64,000 nucleotides of DNA from Prolixibacteraceae bacterium (GCA_019163175.1 JAFLKN010000052.1:37777-101776), one strand, 5' to 3'. Shown: positions 51,739 through 61,064, counted from the first letter of the stretch. The notes: generated from the letters alone by a model not told the origin. Numbers and translations: made by a program.

Positions 51739-52587
51739 CTATTGGTATAGTGTTCCCGTATTCACAACAGGAGTAGCTTCTTTGTCGCCGCATAAAACAA
51801 CCAGAAGATTGCTTACCATAGTGGCTTTTTTGTCTTCATCCAAGGTTACAATTTCGCGTTTGCTAAGTTCATCCAAAGCCATTTCAACCATACTCACAGC
51901 ACCTTCCACAATCTTAAATCTGGCGGCTACAATAGCGGTTGCCTGCTGGCGTTTCAACATAGCCTGTGCAATTTCCTGAGCATATGCGATGTAATTTATG
52001 CGGGCTTCAATCACATGAATTCCGGCAATATCCAGCCGTTCGCGAATCTCACCTTCGAGCATTTGATTTACTTCTTCACCGCCATCACGAAGGGTTATTT
52101 TAGCATGATCGTCCTCAATATTATCGTATGGATACAAACCAGCCAATTTACGCAATGCAGCTTCGCTCTGAACAACAACAAAATGTTCGTATTCATCAAC
52201 ACCAAAAGCAGCGCGGTAAGTTTCTTCAACCTTCCATACCAAAACAAGGCCGATCATAATTGGGTTTCCCAACTTGTCATTCACCTTAATTGGCTCGCTG
52301 TTAAAGTTGCGGGCCCGGAGTGAAAATTTCTTCTTTACAAAAAAAGGATTCACCCAGAAAAATCCATTATCCTTAATAGTACCCTTGTATGCGCCGAAAA
52401 GTACCAATACGTAACATTGATTCGGATCAACCGCAAGAAATCCGGGAGCTACCAGAATAAATAAAACGACAAGTAGAACAGAAGGAATAACTATTTGTGA
52501 AATAAACCCGGCAATTGCCAACGCAAGAAATATTGCTTCGAGCAAAAGAAACAAATAACCGGAACGGGCAGTAAATGACTTTTCCAT
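51739..52587 (-). CDS. SPFH/band-7 domain membrane protein
   Basis: A 282-residue protein anchored by an N-terminal hydrophobic hairpin (LFLLLEAIFLALAIAGFISQ and VIPSVLLVVLFILVAPGFLA) followed by the SPFH domain (VDPNQCYVLVLFGAYKGTIK; YDNIEDDHAKITLRDGGEEV; YAQEIAQAMLKRQQATAIVA). SPFH proteins form oligomers in membranes and organise membrane microdomains or protease complexes. The start at 52587 is chosen because TATATTTG at 52628-52635 is a promoter -7 element; an in-frame ATG at 52659 lies upstream of it. The PH-like partner follows after 4 bp. Confidence 0.9.
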   Translation of the reverse strand: MEKSFTARSGYLFLLLEAIFLALAIAGFISQIVIPSVLLVVLFILVAPGFLAVDPNQCYVLVLFGAYKGTIKDNGFFWVNPFFVKKKFSLRARNFNSEPIKVNDKLGNPIMIGLVLVWKVEETYRAAFGVDEYEHFVVVQSEAALRKLAGLYPYDNIEDDHAKITLRDGGEEVNQMLEGEIRERLDIAGIHVIEARINYIAYAQEIAQAMLKRQQATAIVAARFKIVEGAVSMVEMALDELSKREIVTLDEDKKATMVSNLLVVLCGDKEATPVVNTGTLYQ

Positions 52588-52627
52588 ACTATCAGATTTA
52601 AATTTATTTAATATTATTTTGATATCA

Positions 52628-52635
52628 CAAATATA
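52628..52635 (-). promoter_or_regulatory. Promoter -7 element of the SPFH gene
   Basis: On the minus strand TATATTTG matches TAnnTTTG, 40 bp before the ATG at 52587. Confidence 0.55.
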
Positions 52636-52642
52636 AATAAAA

Positions 52643-52668
52643 AAAAGCATCTCAAACAAGATGCTTTT
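52643..52668 (-). terminator. Terminator after the 73-residue gene
   Basis: AAAAGCATC (52643-52651) and GATGCTTTT (52660-52668) pair around a short loop; on the minus strand a long T-run follows. It separates the sigma-factor unit from the SPFH promoter. Confidence 0.8.
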
Positions 52669-52684
52669 AAATATTTTTCAGGTT

Positions 52685-52906
52685 CTAATTCAGATTCAAT
52701 TCTATATTTCCGGTCTTTGTCGATTTTAGAACTTCATACTGAGATGAAAAGTTCAGAATTGAATTGATGCAACTTTCAGAAGGCTCAAAACCAAACTGAT
52801 CTTCTGTTCCATCGAATTCGTTAAAATTATACTGAAGTATTTCTACTTCTTTTTTCCCGGCCTGATATGAATTGATCAAATAATTTAAGGTAGAAAGTTT
52901 ACTCAT
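52685..52906 (-). CDS. Small hypothetical protein downstream of an ECF sigma gene
   Basis: A 73-residue acidic cytoplasmic protein (MSKLSTLNYLINSYQAGKKE; FDGTEDQFGFEPSESCINSI) without membrane segment or recognised domain. It follows the sigma factor by 69 bp on the same strand and is closed by the terminator at 52643-52668, so it is likely co-transcribed. A soluble anti-sigma or co-regulator is possible, but nothing in the sequence demonstrates it. Confidence 0.72.
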   Translation of the reverse strand: MSKLSTLNYLINSYQAGKKEVEILQYNFNEFDGTEDQFGFEPSESCINSILNFSSQYEVLKSTKTGNIELNLN

Positions 52907-52975
52907 AGGCTAACATTACAGTTTTTAGTTATAGACCTATAACGCTACCCCTGAAATATTATTGCAATCGACTAC

Positions 52976-53569
52976 CTAAATTTTTGTGAGGCTTAGATTT
53001 TTTTTCTCAATCATCTTTCGCAGGTTGATTAAAGCATACCGCATACGCCCCAGTGCAGTATTAATACTGACATCAGTTAAGTCTGCAATTTCCTTAAAAC
53101 TCAATCCCTGGAAATGACGCATCATGATCACTTCACGCTGATCATCCGGCAATTCTTCAATCAAAAGACGAACATCACTGGTAATCTGCTCATAAACCAG
53201 TTTGTCTTCGATGTTTTCTTCGGAATACTTTGGTGAATTAAAAAGGTCGATGTTGGTATCGTCGTTAGATGTTGTATTCAGCAATTTTTCTTTCCTGAAA
53301 TGATCAATTATCAGGTTGTGCGAAATACGAAGCACCCAGGAAATAAATTTACCGTTTTCGGTATACTTCCCTGTTTTTAACGACCGAATCACCTTAATAA
53401 AGGTATCCTGAAAGATATCTTCGGCAAGATGATGATTTTTTACAATGAGTAAAATGTAGGTAAAAACTCTCTTTTTGTGGCGGGCAATAAGAATTTCAAT
53501 TGCAGCTTGATCGCCATTAACAAATTGGTTTACGAGCGAATTATCGCTCAGCTCTTCTGTTCTGAACAT
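52976..53569 (-). CDS. ECF RNA polymerase sigma factor
   Basis: A 197-residue sigma factor with region 2 at about 22-95 (ILLIVKNHHLAEDIFQDTFI; FISWVLRISHNLIIDHFRKE) and region 4 at about 135-185 (LPDDQREVIMMRHFQGLSFK, EIADLTDVSINTALGRMRYA). Unlike the two other ECF factors in the window it has no membrane anti-sigma neighbour, only the 73-residue protein. This stand-alone arrangement suggests broad or constitutive activity, but that is inference. It is divergent from uvrA. Confidence 0.92.
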   Translation of the reverse strand: MFRTEELSDNSLVNQFVNGDQAAIEILIARHKKRVFTYILLIVKNHHLAEDIFQDTFIKVIRSLKTGKYTENGKFISWVLRISHNLIIDHFRKEKLLNTTSNDDTNIDLFNSPKYSEENIEDKLVYEQITSDVRLLIEELPDDQREVIMMRHFQGLSFKEIADLTDVSINTALGRMRYALINLRKMIEKKNLSLTKI

Positions 53570-53635
53570 TACTCTGAATATTATGTGACTGGTTTCAATA
53601 ATTAAAGAGTATAGTTCTGTCTATAGGCGTGCTTT

Positions 53636-53668
53636 TTTGAATTAGAGTTAAACAATTTGCTAATTTTG
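53636..53668 (+). promoter_or_regulatory. Promoter of uvrA
   Basis: TTTG (53636-53639), 21-bp spacer, TAATTTTG (53661-53668): a good Bacteroidota promoter match, 64 bp before the uvrA ATG. Confidence 0.6.
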
Positions 53669-53732
53669 CGTTCGTAAAATTGAGCAACTTTTTTTAGAAA
53701 AACAAATTTTTGCAATAATAATAACATAACAA

Positions 53733-56546
53733 ATGAGTTCTTCCTCAAAAAATCCATCATATATACAGATAAAAGGTGCCCGGGTTCACAATCTAAAGAA
53801 CATTGATCTAAATATAGACCGAAATAAATTCATCGTAATCAGCGGTTTATCTGGTTCCGGAAAGTCCTCTCTTGCATTCGATACACTTTACGCTGAAGGC
53901 CAGCGACGATACGTCGAGAGTTTATCGTCGTATGCCAGGCAATTTTTGGGTCGTATTAATAAGCCTGAAGTTGACTACATTAAAGGTATTCCACCAGCTA
54001 TTGCGATCGAACAAAAAGTAAATACTCGAAATCCAAGATCAACAGTTGGAACATCGACCGAAATCTACGATTACATGAAACTTCTTTTCGCGAGGATTGG
54101 AAAAACGATTTCACCCATATCAGGAAAAGAGGTTAAGCAACACCATGTTGGCGATGTAACCAACTTCATTCAGTCATTCACTGAAAATACCCGCTTTATG
54201 ATCGGGTCGCCAATGAAAATTAAAAATGGGCGAACTTTGCTTCAGGAAGCTGAATTGTTACTCCAACAGGGCTTTTCGCGACTCGAGATTAATAACGAGA
54301 TTCGGAAAATTGATGAACTTTTGAAGGAAAATAATCAGGAGCAATGCAAAGATTCGTCATGCAACATCGTAATTGACAGAGCAACTGTAGCGTTAAATGA
54401 CGAAGATAATCTGAGTCGTATTGCGGACTCGGTACAAACTGCTTTTTTTGAAGGTCATGGCGAATGTATCGTAAAAATATACAACGGGAACGATGTAATA
54501 GAAGAACATTTCTCTAATCTTTTTGAAGCTGATGGCATTGAATTCGAAGAGCCTTCGGTTCACATGTTCAGTTTCAATAACCCGATTGGAGCCTGCAAAT
54601 CCTGTGAAGGTTATGGAAAAGTCATCGGGATAGATGAAGATCTGGTAATCCCAAACAAGTCCTTGTCCATTTATCAGGATGCCGTTGCCTGCTGGAAAGG
54701 TGACAAAATGAAAGAATGGAAAGATGAGCTGGTATACGCAGCCGACAAGTTCAAATTCCCAATACACAAACCCTATTACGAACTGAGCGAAGAACAACGA
54801 CATCTGTTATGGACTGGGAATAAGTATTTTCAGGGACTGACTCAGTTTTTCAAAATGCTTGAAGAAAATACCTACAAAATACAGTATCGCGTTATGCTGT
54901 CGAGATACAGAGGGAAAACCAACTGCCCAGATTGCCGCGGAACTCGACTAAAAAAAGAGGCCATGTATGTGAAAGTGGGCGAAAAATCGATTCAGGATTT
55001 AGTCTTATTACCCATCGACGAACTTCAACAATTCTTTATCAACCTAAAGCTTTCTGACCACGAAATACAAATTGCAGAACGAATCCTTACCGAAATAAAT
55101 AACCGGCTCGATTTTTTGACCGATGTCGGACTAGGCTATCTAACCCTGAACCGCCTTTCGTCAACCCTATCAGGTGGCGAATCGCAGCGCATCAATCTTG
55201 CCACCTCATTAGGCAGCAGCCTTGTTGGATCGATGTACATTCTTGACGAACCCAGCATTGGCCTCCATTCCAGAGATACCGTACGCCTAATCCGAGTCTT
55301 ACGAAAATTGCAAAAACTCGGCAATACGGTTTTAGTGGTTGAACACGACGAAGAAATCATACGCGAAGCCGATGAGATCATCGATATTGGTCCTCTAGCC
55401 GGCCGTTTGGGTGGAGAAGTTGTGTTTCAGGGAACTCACGAACAACTGGAATCCTCATCACAGAGTTTAACCGCCAAATATCTGACTGGCAGAGAGAAAA
55501 TTGCAGTACCACAATCCAGAAGGAAATGGAGCAACTTTATTGAAATTACCGGTGCACGCGAAAACAATCTGAAGAACGTTAATGTCAAATTTCCATTAAA
55601 TACAATTTGCGTAGTAACCGGCGTGAGTGGTTCCGGAAAATCGTCGCTTGTAACCAAAGTCTTGTATCCGGCAATTGCCAAAATGTTTGGCGGATTCAGC
55701 GAGAAAACCGGACAACACGACATTATCCGTGGTGACTTTAACCTGATTACCTCGGTTGAATTTGTGGACCAAAACCCGATCGGAAAATCATCGCGGTCTA
55801 ATCCGGTAACCTACCTGAAAGTGTACGACGAAATCCGGAAGCTATTTTCAGAACTTCAAAGCTCGAAATTCAATGGATTTAAGCCCTCTCATTTTTCGTT
55901 CAATATAGAAGGTGGACGATGCGAAGAATGCCAGGGTGAAGGCGAAATTACGGTCGAGATGCAGTTTATGGCCGACATTCATTTGGTCTGCGAAAGCTGT
56001 AAAGGAAAACGTTTCAGAGATGAAATTCTGGAGGTTACTTTCGAAGATAAGAACATTTACGACATACTTGATTTAACGGTAAATGAAGCTATTGATTTCT
56101 TTGGAAACCACAAATCGTCATCGGCCAAAAAGATTGCGAAATTGCTAAAACCGCTTCAAGATGTGGGTTTGGGCTATGTAAAACTTGGACAATCGTCGAG
56201 TACATTATCGGGTGGTGAAAGCCAGCGCATAAAACTGGCTTCTTTTCTGGCCAAGGAAAAAAGCAGCCCCTCCTTATTCATTTTCGATGAACCAACCACC
56301 GGACTTCATTTTCACGACATACGCAAACTGCTCGATTCATTCAATGCATTGATTGCCCGTGGCCACAGCATCATTATTATTGAACACAATCTGGATGTAA
56401 TTAAATGTGCCGACTGGGTAATTGATTTGGGTCCTGAAGGTGGGAAAGATGGTGGCAGGGTAATTTTCGAAGGAAAACCTGAAGACCTTATCAACATTAA
56501 AGAATCCTATACTGGCACCGCCTTGAAAGAAAAGTTGTTGGGTTAG
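53733..56546 (+). CDS. uvrA: Excinuclease ABC subunit A
   Basis: UvrA is the damage-sensing ATPase of nucleotide excision repair. The 937-residue protein has two ABC units: Walker A GLSGSGKSSLAFD (about 38-50) and GVSGSGKSSLVTK (about 630-642), signatures LSGGESQRINLA and LSGGESQRIKLA, and Walker B regions ILDEPSIGLH and IFDEPTTGLH. Zinc-binding clusters CKSCEGYG, CPDCRGTR and CEECQGEG with CESCKGKRF are intact. The region between residues 116 and 275 that binds UvrB and DNA is present, so it is a full-length UvrA and not the shorter UvrA2. It has its own promoter; the neighbours are unrelated. Confidence 0.96.
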   Translation: MSSSSKNPSYIQIKGARVHNLKNIDLNIDRNKFIVISGLSGSGKSSLAFDTLYAEGQRRYVESLSSYARQFLGRINKPEVDYIKGIPPAIAIEQKVNTRNPRSTVGTSTEIYDYMKLLFARIGKTISPISGKEVKQHHVGDVTNFIQSFTENTRFMIGSPMKIKNGRTLLQEAELLLQQGFSRLEINNEIRKIDELLKENNQEQCKDSSCNIVIDRATVALNDEDNLSRIADSVQTAFFEGHGECIVKIYNGNDVIEEHFSNLFEADGIEFEEPSVHMFSFNNPIGACKSCEGYGKVIGIDEDLVIPNKSLSIYQDAVACWKGDKMKEWKDELVYAADKFKFPIHKPYYELSEEQRHLLWTGNKYFQGLTQFFKMLEENTYKIQYRVMLSRYRGKTNCPDCRGTRLKKEAMYVKVGEKSIQDLVLLPIDELQQFFINLKLSDHEIQIAERILTEINNRLDFLTDVGLGYLTLNRLSSTLSGGESQRINLATSLGSSLVGSMYILDEPSIGLHSRDTVRLIRVLRKLQKLGNTVLVVEHDEEIIREADEIIDIGPLAGRLGGEVVFQGTHEQLESSSQSLTAKYLTGREKIAVPQSRRKWSNFIEITGARENNLKNVNVKFPLNTICVVTGVSGSGKSSLVTKVLYPAIAKMFGGFSEKTGQHDIIRGDFNLITSVEFVDQNPIGKSSRSNPVTYLKVYDEIRKLFSELQSSKFNGFKPSHFSFNIEGGRCEECQGEGEITVEMQFMADIHLVCESCKGKRFRDEILEVTFEDKNIYDILDLTVNEAIDFFGNHKSSSAKKIAKLLKPLQDVGLGYVKLGQSSSTLSGGESQRIKLASFLAKEKSSPSLFIFDEPTTGLHFHDIRKLLDSFNALIARGHSIIIIEHNLDVIKCADWVIDLGPEGGKDGGRVIFEGKPEDLINIKESYTGTALKEKLLG

Positions 56547-56600
56547 CAAATATTAGCTTCGGCAAAAATCACCAACCATTCTCAGTGATATACCCACCTG

Positions 56601-56637
56601 AAAAAAATGGGGGTCAGAATATTCTTCTGACCCCCAT
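56601..56637 (-). terminator. Terminator of the ilv operon
   Basis: ATGGGGGTCAGAA (56607-56619) pairs with TTCTGACCCCCAT (56625-56637); on the minus strand a T7 run follows. It closes ilvH and also lies downstream of uvrA. Confidence 0.9.
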
Positions 56638-56659
56638 TATAAATATATTTTTGCAACTT

Positions 56660-57202
56660 TTAGTCCACCTGTTCAAGCATGGCATCGCGCTCTTTCAGGA
56701 ATACAGAAAGCCGTTCGATGTTACTGCGGGTAATGGCAACCCTTCCGGAACGTATAAACTGAGTGACTCCAAAAACATTTAATTCGTCGAACAATTGCTG
56801 TGTTTCGTCTGAATGTCCGGTCTTTTCAATTACCACATATTCGCGGGTAAGTTCAAGTATCCGTGCGCCCGAATTGCGAACAATCTTTTCAACTTTGTCA
56901 GATTCAAACAAAAACTCCGTCGATACTTTATAAAGAGCAATCTCCTGATAAATCATTTCTTCGTTCGTATTGTAGAAAGCCTTCATAACATCTACAACTT
57001 TTTCCAATTGTCCGACAACCTTCTGAACACGATCGGGAGTTTCGTTTATCACGATGGTGAACTTAAAAATTCCGGATATCGCCGATTCAGAAACGGTCAA
57101 ACTATCGATGTTGATTTTGCGACGAGTAAAGATTATCGTAATCCTACTTAATAATCCGATATGATCTTCCGAAAAAACGGTTATAATATATTCTTGTTTC
57201 AT
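56660..57202 (-). CDS. ilvH: Acetolactate synthase small (regulatory) subunit
   Basis: The regulatory subunit stabilises and activates the large subunit and usually confers feedback inhibition by valine. The 180-residue protein opens with an ACT domain (YIITVFSEDHIGLLSRITII, IDSLTVSESAISGIFKFTIV) followed by the ilvH C-terminal domain (VEKIVRNSGARILELTREYV). It begins 11 bp after ilvB and ends the operon. The symbol ilvH is used as the common name for the small subunit; isoform assignment to ilvN or ilvM is not meant. Confidence 0.93.
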   Translation of the reverse strand: MKQEYIITVFSEDHIGLLSRITIIFTRRKINIDSLTVSESAISGIFKFTIVINETPDRVQKVVGQLEKVVDVMKAFYNTNEEMIYQEIALYKVSTEFLFESDKVEKIVRNSGARILELTREYVVIEKTGHSDETQQLFDELNVFGVTQFIRSGRVAITRSNIERLSVFLKERDAMLEQVD

Positions 57203-57213
57203 GTCAGTATTTT

Positions 57214-58911
57214 TTATGGTTCGAGTAAAATATCAGAAATTGAAGCTCCGGTTGGAATCATTGGGAAAACATTATCTTCCTTCTCAACAACTACTTCAAG
57301 CACATAAGGTCCCTGGTGATCGAGCATTTCCTGAACAGCATTTTCCAACTGATCGCGTGAAGTTACTTTCTGAGAAGCCAATCCATACGCTTTGGCTATG
57401 CCCACGAAATCAGGGTTTTTCATTTCGGTAAACGAATACCTCTTTTCGAAAAACAGTTGCTGCCACTGACGCACCATTCCAAGGAAATTGTTGTTCAAAA
57501 CAATAATTTTAATGTCCAGATTGTACTGGGCGATAGTTCCCAATTCCTGAATGGTCATTTGAAAACCGCCGTCACCTGCCATAGCAAATACGACCCGTTC
57601 AGGCTTCCCAATTTTGGCGCCCATCGCTGCTGGTAAGGCGTAACCCATGGTTCCCAAACCTCCTGAAGTTACATTACTTCTCGAATTTTTGAACTGAAAA
57701 TAACGCGAAGCAATCATTTGCTGCTGACCAACATCGGTAACTAAAATAGCCTCGTGATTGGTTTTTTCGGAAGCAATACGAACCACTTCGCCCATGGTTA
57801 AACCAACTTTTTGGGGATGAATATCGTGCAAAATCACCTTATCGTATTCAATTTTATCGCAAGCTCTAAATTCGTCAAGCCACTCCCGATGTGAATTCGG
57901 ATTTACGTTGTCAATCAGCATTCGAAGTGATTTTTTCGCATTTCCCAATACAGGAGCATCAGCTTTGATGATTTTATTTATTTCTGCCGGATCAATCTCT
58001 AAATGAATAATTTTAGCCTGACGGGCATAGGCAGCAACTTTTCCGGTTACGCGATCATCGAATCGCATTCCAATCGAAATTACCACATCAGCTTCATTCG
58101 TTTTGATGTTTGGCCCATAGTTTCCGTGCATGCCAAGCATTCCGACATTTAACGGATGATCAGTTGGCAGCGCTGAAAGACCGAGCAATGTCCATGCAGC
58201 AGGAATTCCAGTTTTTTCAATGAACTCTTTCAATTCATCTTCGGCATGTGCAATAATTACACCGTGACCAAACAGTACGATTGGTTTTTTTGCTGCATTA
58301 ATGATATCGGCCGCTGCTTTTACCTGAAACGGATCGACAGGATATTCAGGAAGATAACTCCTGATTTTAGTACATTTTTTATACTCGAAATCGAACTGGG
58401 CAAACTGCGCATCTTTGGCAATATCGAGCAGAACTGGCCCCGGGCGACCGGTAAGCGCAATATGGAAAGCCTTAGCAATAGCTTCAGGAATTTCTTCAGC
58501 ATTGGTAACCTGGTAATTCCATTTGGTCACAGGCATGGTTATGCCAACCACATCCGACTCCTGAAAAGCATCAGTTCCGAGCAATGGTGAAGCCACCTGA
58601 CCAGTGATGCAAACCAATGGAATAGAATCAATCTGAGCATCAGCCAATCCAGTAATCAAATTGGTTGCCCCTGGACCTGATGTTGCAAAACAAACACCAA
58701 CTTTTCCCGTTACTTTGGCATAACCTTCGGCCGCATGGATTGCGCCTTGCTCGTGCCGGGTCAAATAGTGAGTAACTTGTTGATCGTAATCATACAGTGC
58801 GTCATAAATAGGCATGATCGCACCTCCCGGATACCCAAAAATGGTATCAACCCCTTCTTCAAGAAGAGATTTTATAACAGCTTCTGAGCCGCTTATACGC
58901 TGTGTTGCCAT
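57214..58911 (-). CDS. ilvB: Acetolactate synthase large (catalytic) subunit
   Basis: This thiamine-diphosphate enzyme condenses two pyruvates to acetolactate (valine/leucine branch) or pyruvate with 2-ketobutyrate (isoleucine branch). Diagnostic regions: GVDTIFGYPGGAIMPIYDAL with RHEQGAIHAAEGYAK carrying the catalytic Glu, GVCFATSGPGATNLITGLAD, and near the C-terminus the ThDP motif MAGDGGFQMTIQELGTIAQY with the following NN. At 565 residues it is of normal length. It lies in the ilv operon between ilvD and ilvH; ilvC and ilvE are not in the window. Confidence 0.96.
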   Translation of the reverse strand: MATQRISGSEAVIKSLLEEGVDTIFGYPGGAIMPIYDALYDYDQQVTHYLTRHEQGAIHAAEGYAKVTGKVGVCFATSGPGATNLITGLADAQIDSIPLVCITGQVASPLLGTDAFQESDVVGITMPVTKWNYQVTNAEEIPEAIAKAFHIALTGRPGPVLLDIAKDAQFAQFDFEYKKCTKIRSYLPEYPVDPFQVKAAADIINAAKKPIVLFGHGVIIAHAEDELKEFIEKTGIPAAWTLLGLSALPTDHPLNVGMLGMHGNYGPNIKTNEADVVISIGMRFDDRVTGKVAAYARQAKIIHLEIDPAEINKIIKADAPVLGNAKKSLRMLIDNVNPNSHREWLDEFRACDKIEYDKVILHDIHPQKVGLTMGEVVRIASEKTNHEAILVTDVGQQQMIASRYFQFKNSRSNVTSGGLGTMGYALPAAMGAKIGKPERVVFAMAGDGGFQMTIQELGTIAQYNLDIKIIVLNNNFLGMVRQWQQLFFEKRYSFTEMKNPDFVGIAKAYGLASQKVTSRDQLENAVQEMLDHQGPYVLEVVVEKEDNVFPMIPTGASISDILLEP

Positions 58912-58955
58912 TGTATTTTTCTTTTTTATGTTTTCCTTTTCTAAAATTTAATTCG

Positions 58956-59022
58956 AAGTGCATAGAGTTTGGAGTGCATAGAGTACTTTAAGTACTCCGA
59001 ACTTTAGGCACTCTAGGCACTT
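58956..59022 (-). repeat. Imperfect inverted repeat between ilvD and ilvB
   Basis: AAGTGCATAGAGT (58956-58968) and ACTCTAGGCACTT (59010-59022) pair with one mismatch, enclosing the inner palindrome GAGTACTT-t-AAGTACTC (58981-58997). GTGCATAGAGT is also directly repeated at 58958 and 58974. A large hairpin forms in the 112-bp gap of the ilv transcript. It may be a mobile-type repeat or modulate mRNA stability. Confidence 0.65.
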
Positions 59023-59023
59023 G

Positions 59024-60853
59024 TTAATCAATCAATCGAATTGCTCCGCGATCAGCCGAAGAAACCATGCTGGCATAGGCTTTCAACGCTTTGCTCACCT
59101 GACGGTCGCGACCGACTGGCAAATAAGCATCTTTTCCTTTGCTCTCTTCAGCTTTCCTGCGAATATCTAATTCTTCATCGCTCAACAGAACATCTATTTT
59201 GCGGGTGGCAATATCAATTTCTATCCAATCGCCATCCTGAATAAGTGCTATTTCCCCTCCGGCAGCAGCTTCAGGAGAAATGTGCCCGATTGATAAACCA
59301 GAAGTTCCTCCTGAAAAACGTCCATCAGTAATGAGCGCACAAGCTTTGCCTAGATTCATTGATTTGATGTAGGAAGTTGGGTACAGCATTTCCTGCATTC
59401 CCGGACCACCCTTGGGGCCTTCGTACCGAATTACCACCACATCTCCAGCCTGCACTTTGTCGCCAAGAATTCCGTTACAGGCGTCATCCTGCGATTGGAA
59501 TACCTTGGCAGTTCCTTTAAAATGATAAACTGAAGGATCGACTCCGGCTGTTTTCACGATACAACCGTTTCGAGCAATGTTGCCGTAAAGAACAGCCAAA
59601 CCGCCATCTTTGTTGTAGGCGTGTTCGTAATCGCGAATGCAACCACCGGCGCGATCAGAATCCAATTCTTTAAAATAGTTTTCCTGAGATCCCATAACCA
59701 AATTACGGCCTCCTCCCGGAGCTGATTTGTATCTCCTGAAAGCATCTTCGATTACTGTCGGAGCTTTTATATCATATTTGGCGATTGCTTCTCCCAAAGT
59801 ATGCCCGTCAGCACGCGGAACCGAGAGGTCAAGCATATCGACCCTTGCAAGCTCCGCCAAAATTCCAAGAATACCACCGGCACGGTTTACATCCTGAATA
59901 TGATAGGTTCCGTTTGGTGCTACTTTACACAGATTTGGAGTAACCCGCGACAATTCATCAATATCTTTCATGGTAAAGTTTACTTCACCTTCAGCTGCAA
60001 TAGCCAAGATATGCAGAACGGTATTGGTAGATCCACCCATTGCGATATCGAGCCGCATAGCATTCTGAAAAGCTGCCTTGGTAGCTATATTTCTGGGCAA
60101 TACATTTTCGTTTCCGTTCTTGTAATAATCGTAGGTCATTTCAACAATTCGTCCGGCAGCTTCTTCGAACAGACGTTTACGATTGACATGAGTTGCCAAA
60201 ATCGTTCCGTTTCCCGGAAGAGCCAAGCCAAGCGCTTCAGCCAAACAATTCATTGAATTTGCTGTAAACATTCCAGAGCAGGAGCCACAGGTTGGACATG
60301 CATCCCGCTCAACTTTTGACATTTGCTCATCGGAAACTGAATTGTCGGCTGCCATTACCATAGCGTCGACCAAATCGTATTTTTTACCATCAACAACGCC
60401 AGCTTCCATGGGTCCGCCCGACACAAAAATAACGGGTATATTCAACCGCATAGCTGCCATCATCATTCCAGGAGTAATCTTATCGCAATTTGAAATGCAC
60501 ACCATAGCATCGGCCCGGTGAGCGTTACAAACGTATTCAACACTGTCGGCAATAACATCACGCGAAGGAAGTGAATACAACATACCATCATGTCCCATGG
60601 CAATTCCATCATCGATGGCAATGGTGTTAAATTCAGCAGCAAAGCAGCCTTTTTCTTCGATAATGCCTTTAATGTATTGTCCGACTTCGTGCAAATGAAC
60701 ATGACCGGGAACAAATTGTGTGAACGAATTGACAATGGCAATTACAGGTCGTCCAAAATGTTCTTCCTTCATACCATTGGCTCTCCAAAGGCTTCTGGCT
60801 CCAGCCATTCGCCGTCCTTCAGTTGTTGTAGCCGATCTTAATCTATAATGCAT
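59024..60853 (-). CDS. ilvD: Dihydroxy-acid dehydratase
   Basis: IlvD dehydrates dihydroxy-isovalerate and dihydroxy-methylvalerate to the 2-keto acids of valine and isoleucine, using an iron-sulfur cluster. The 609-residue protein shows the cluster-binding cysteines in [20 protein letters not shown] and [20 protein letters not shown], and the C-terminal [20 protein letters not shown]. It is the first structural gene after the attenuator at 60881-61064, so transcript entering it depends on the leader peptide. Confidence 0.97.
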   Translation of the reverse strand: MHYRLRSATTTEGRRMAGARSLWRANGMKEEHFGRPVIAIVNSFTQFVPGHVHLHEVGQYIKGIIEEKGCFAAEFNTIAIDDGIAMGHDGMLYSLPSRDVIADSVEYVCNAHRADAMVCISNCDKITPGMMMAAMRLNIPVIFVSGGPMEAGVVDGKKYDLVDAMVMAADNSVSDEQMSKVERDACPTCGSCSGMFTANSMNCLAEALGLALPGNGTILATHVNRKRLFEEAAGRIVEMTYDYYKNGNENVLPRNIATKAAFQNAMRLDIAMGGSTNTVLHILAIAAEGEVNFTMKDIDELSRVTPNLCKVAPNGTYHIQDVNRAGGILGILAELARVDMLDLSVPRADGHTLGEAIAKYDIKAPTVIEDAFRRYKSAPGGGRNLVMGSQENYFKELDSDRAGGCIRDYEHAYNKDGGLAVLYGNIARNGCIVKTAGVDPSVYHFKGTAKVFQSQDDACNGILGDKVQAGDVVVIRYEGPKGGPGMQEMLYPTSYIKSMNLGKACALITDGRFSGGTSGLSIGHISPEAAAGGEIALIQDGDWIEIDIATRKIDVLLSDEELDIRRKAEESKGKDAYLPVGRDRQVSKALKAYASMVSSADRGAIRLID

Positions 60854-60880
60854 ATAAGTTAGTTTTAAATTATTTTTCCT

Positions 60881-60916
60881 AAAAAAAAGCCTTTCTCATT
60901 GGTTTGAGAAAGGCTT
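60881..60916 (-). terminator. Attenuator terminator before ilvD
   Basis: On the minus strand AAGCCTTTCTCA (60905-60916) pairs perfectly with TGAGAAAGGCTT (60887-60898), followed by a T8 run (60881-60888). It lies after the leader peptide and 27 bp before the ilvD start, in the position of an attenuator. ACCAAT in its loop and 3' arm (60898-60903) can instead pair with ATTGGT just after the leader stop (60940-60945), a candidate antiterminator. Confidence 0.88.
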
Positions 60917-60946
60917 CTAAGTCTTATAGCTTACATTATACCAATC

Positions 60947-61012
60947 TCATTCAGCACGAAGTAGGACCACCACGCTGACAATGACTAGAGATATAATGCT
61001 GATATTTTTCAT
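60947..61012 (-). CDS. ilvL: ilv operon leader peptide (attenuator peptide)
   Basis: A 21-codon frame, ATG at 61010-61012 to TGA at 60947-60949. The product starts MKNISII and continues SLVIVSVVVLLRAE; 12 of 21 codons are Ile, Val or Leu, including an unbroken VVVLL. It lies between a consensus promoter (61035-61064) and an intrinsic terminator (60881-60916) just before ilvD. This is the arrangement of amino-acid-biosynthesis attenuators: a ribosome stalled for lack of charged branched-chain tRNAs would favour antitermination. The core ISLVIVSVVV is strikingly like enterobacterial IlvL. The symbol follows that function; expression is not demonstrated here. Confidence 0.85.
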   Translation of the reverse strand: MKNISIISLVIVSVVVLLRAE

Positions 61013-61034
61013 TAGTGCAATCGTTTAATGTTGG

Positions 61035-61064
61035 CAAATGTAGAAATTAATTTGAACTTCCAAA
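61035..61064 (-). promoter_or_regulatory. Promoter of the ilv operon
   Basis: On the minus strand TTTG (61061-61064), 18-bp spacer and TACATTTG (61035-61042) match the Bacteroidota -33/-7 consensus exactly. Transcription would begin near 61028, about 16 bp before the leader-peptide ATG. The rest of the 60854-61197 gap is accounted for by the leader region and this promoter. Confidence 0.8.
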
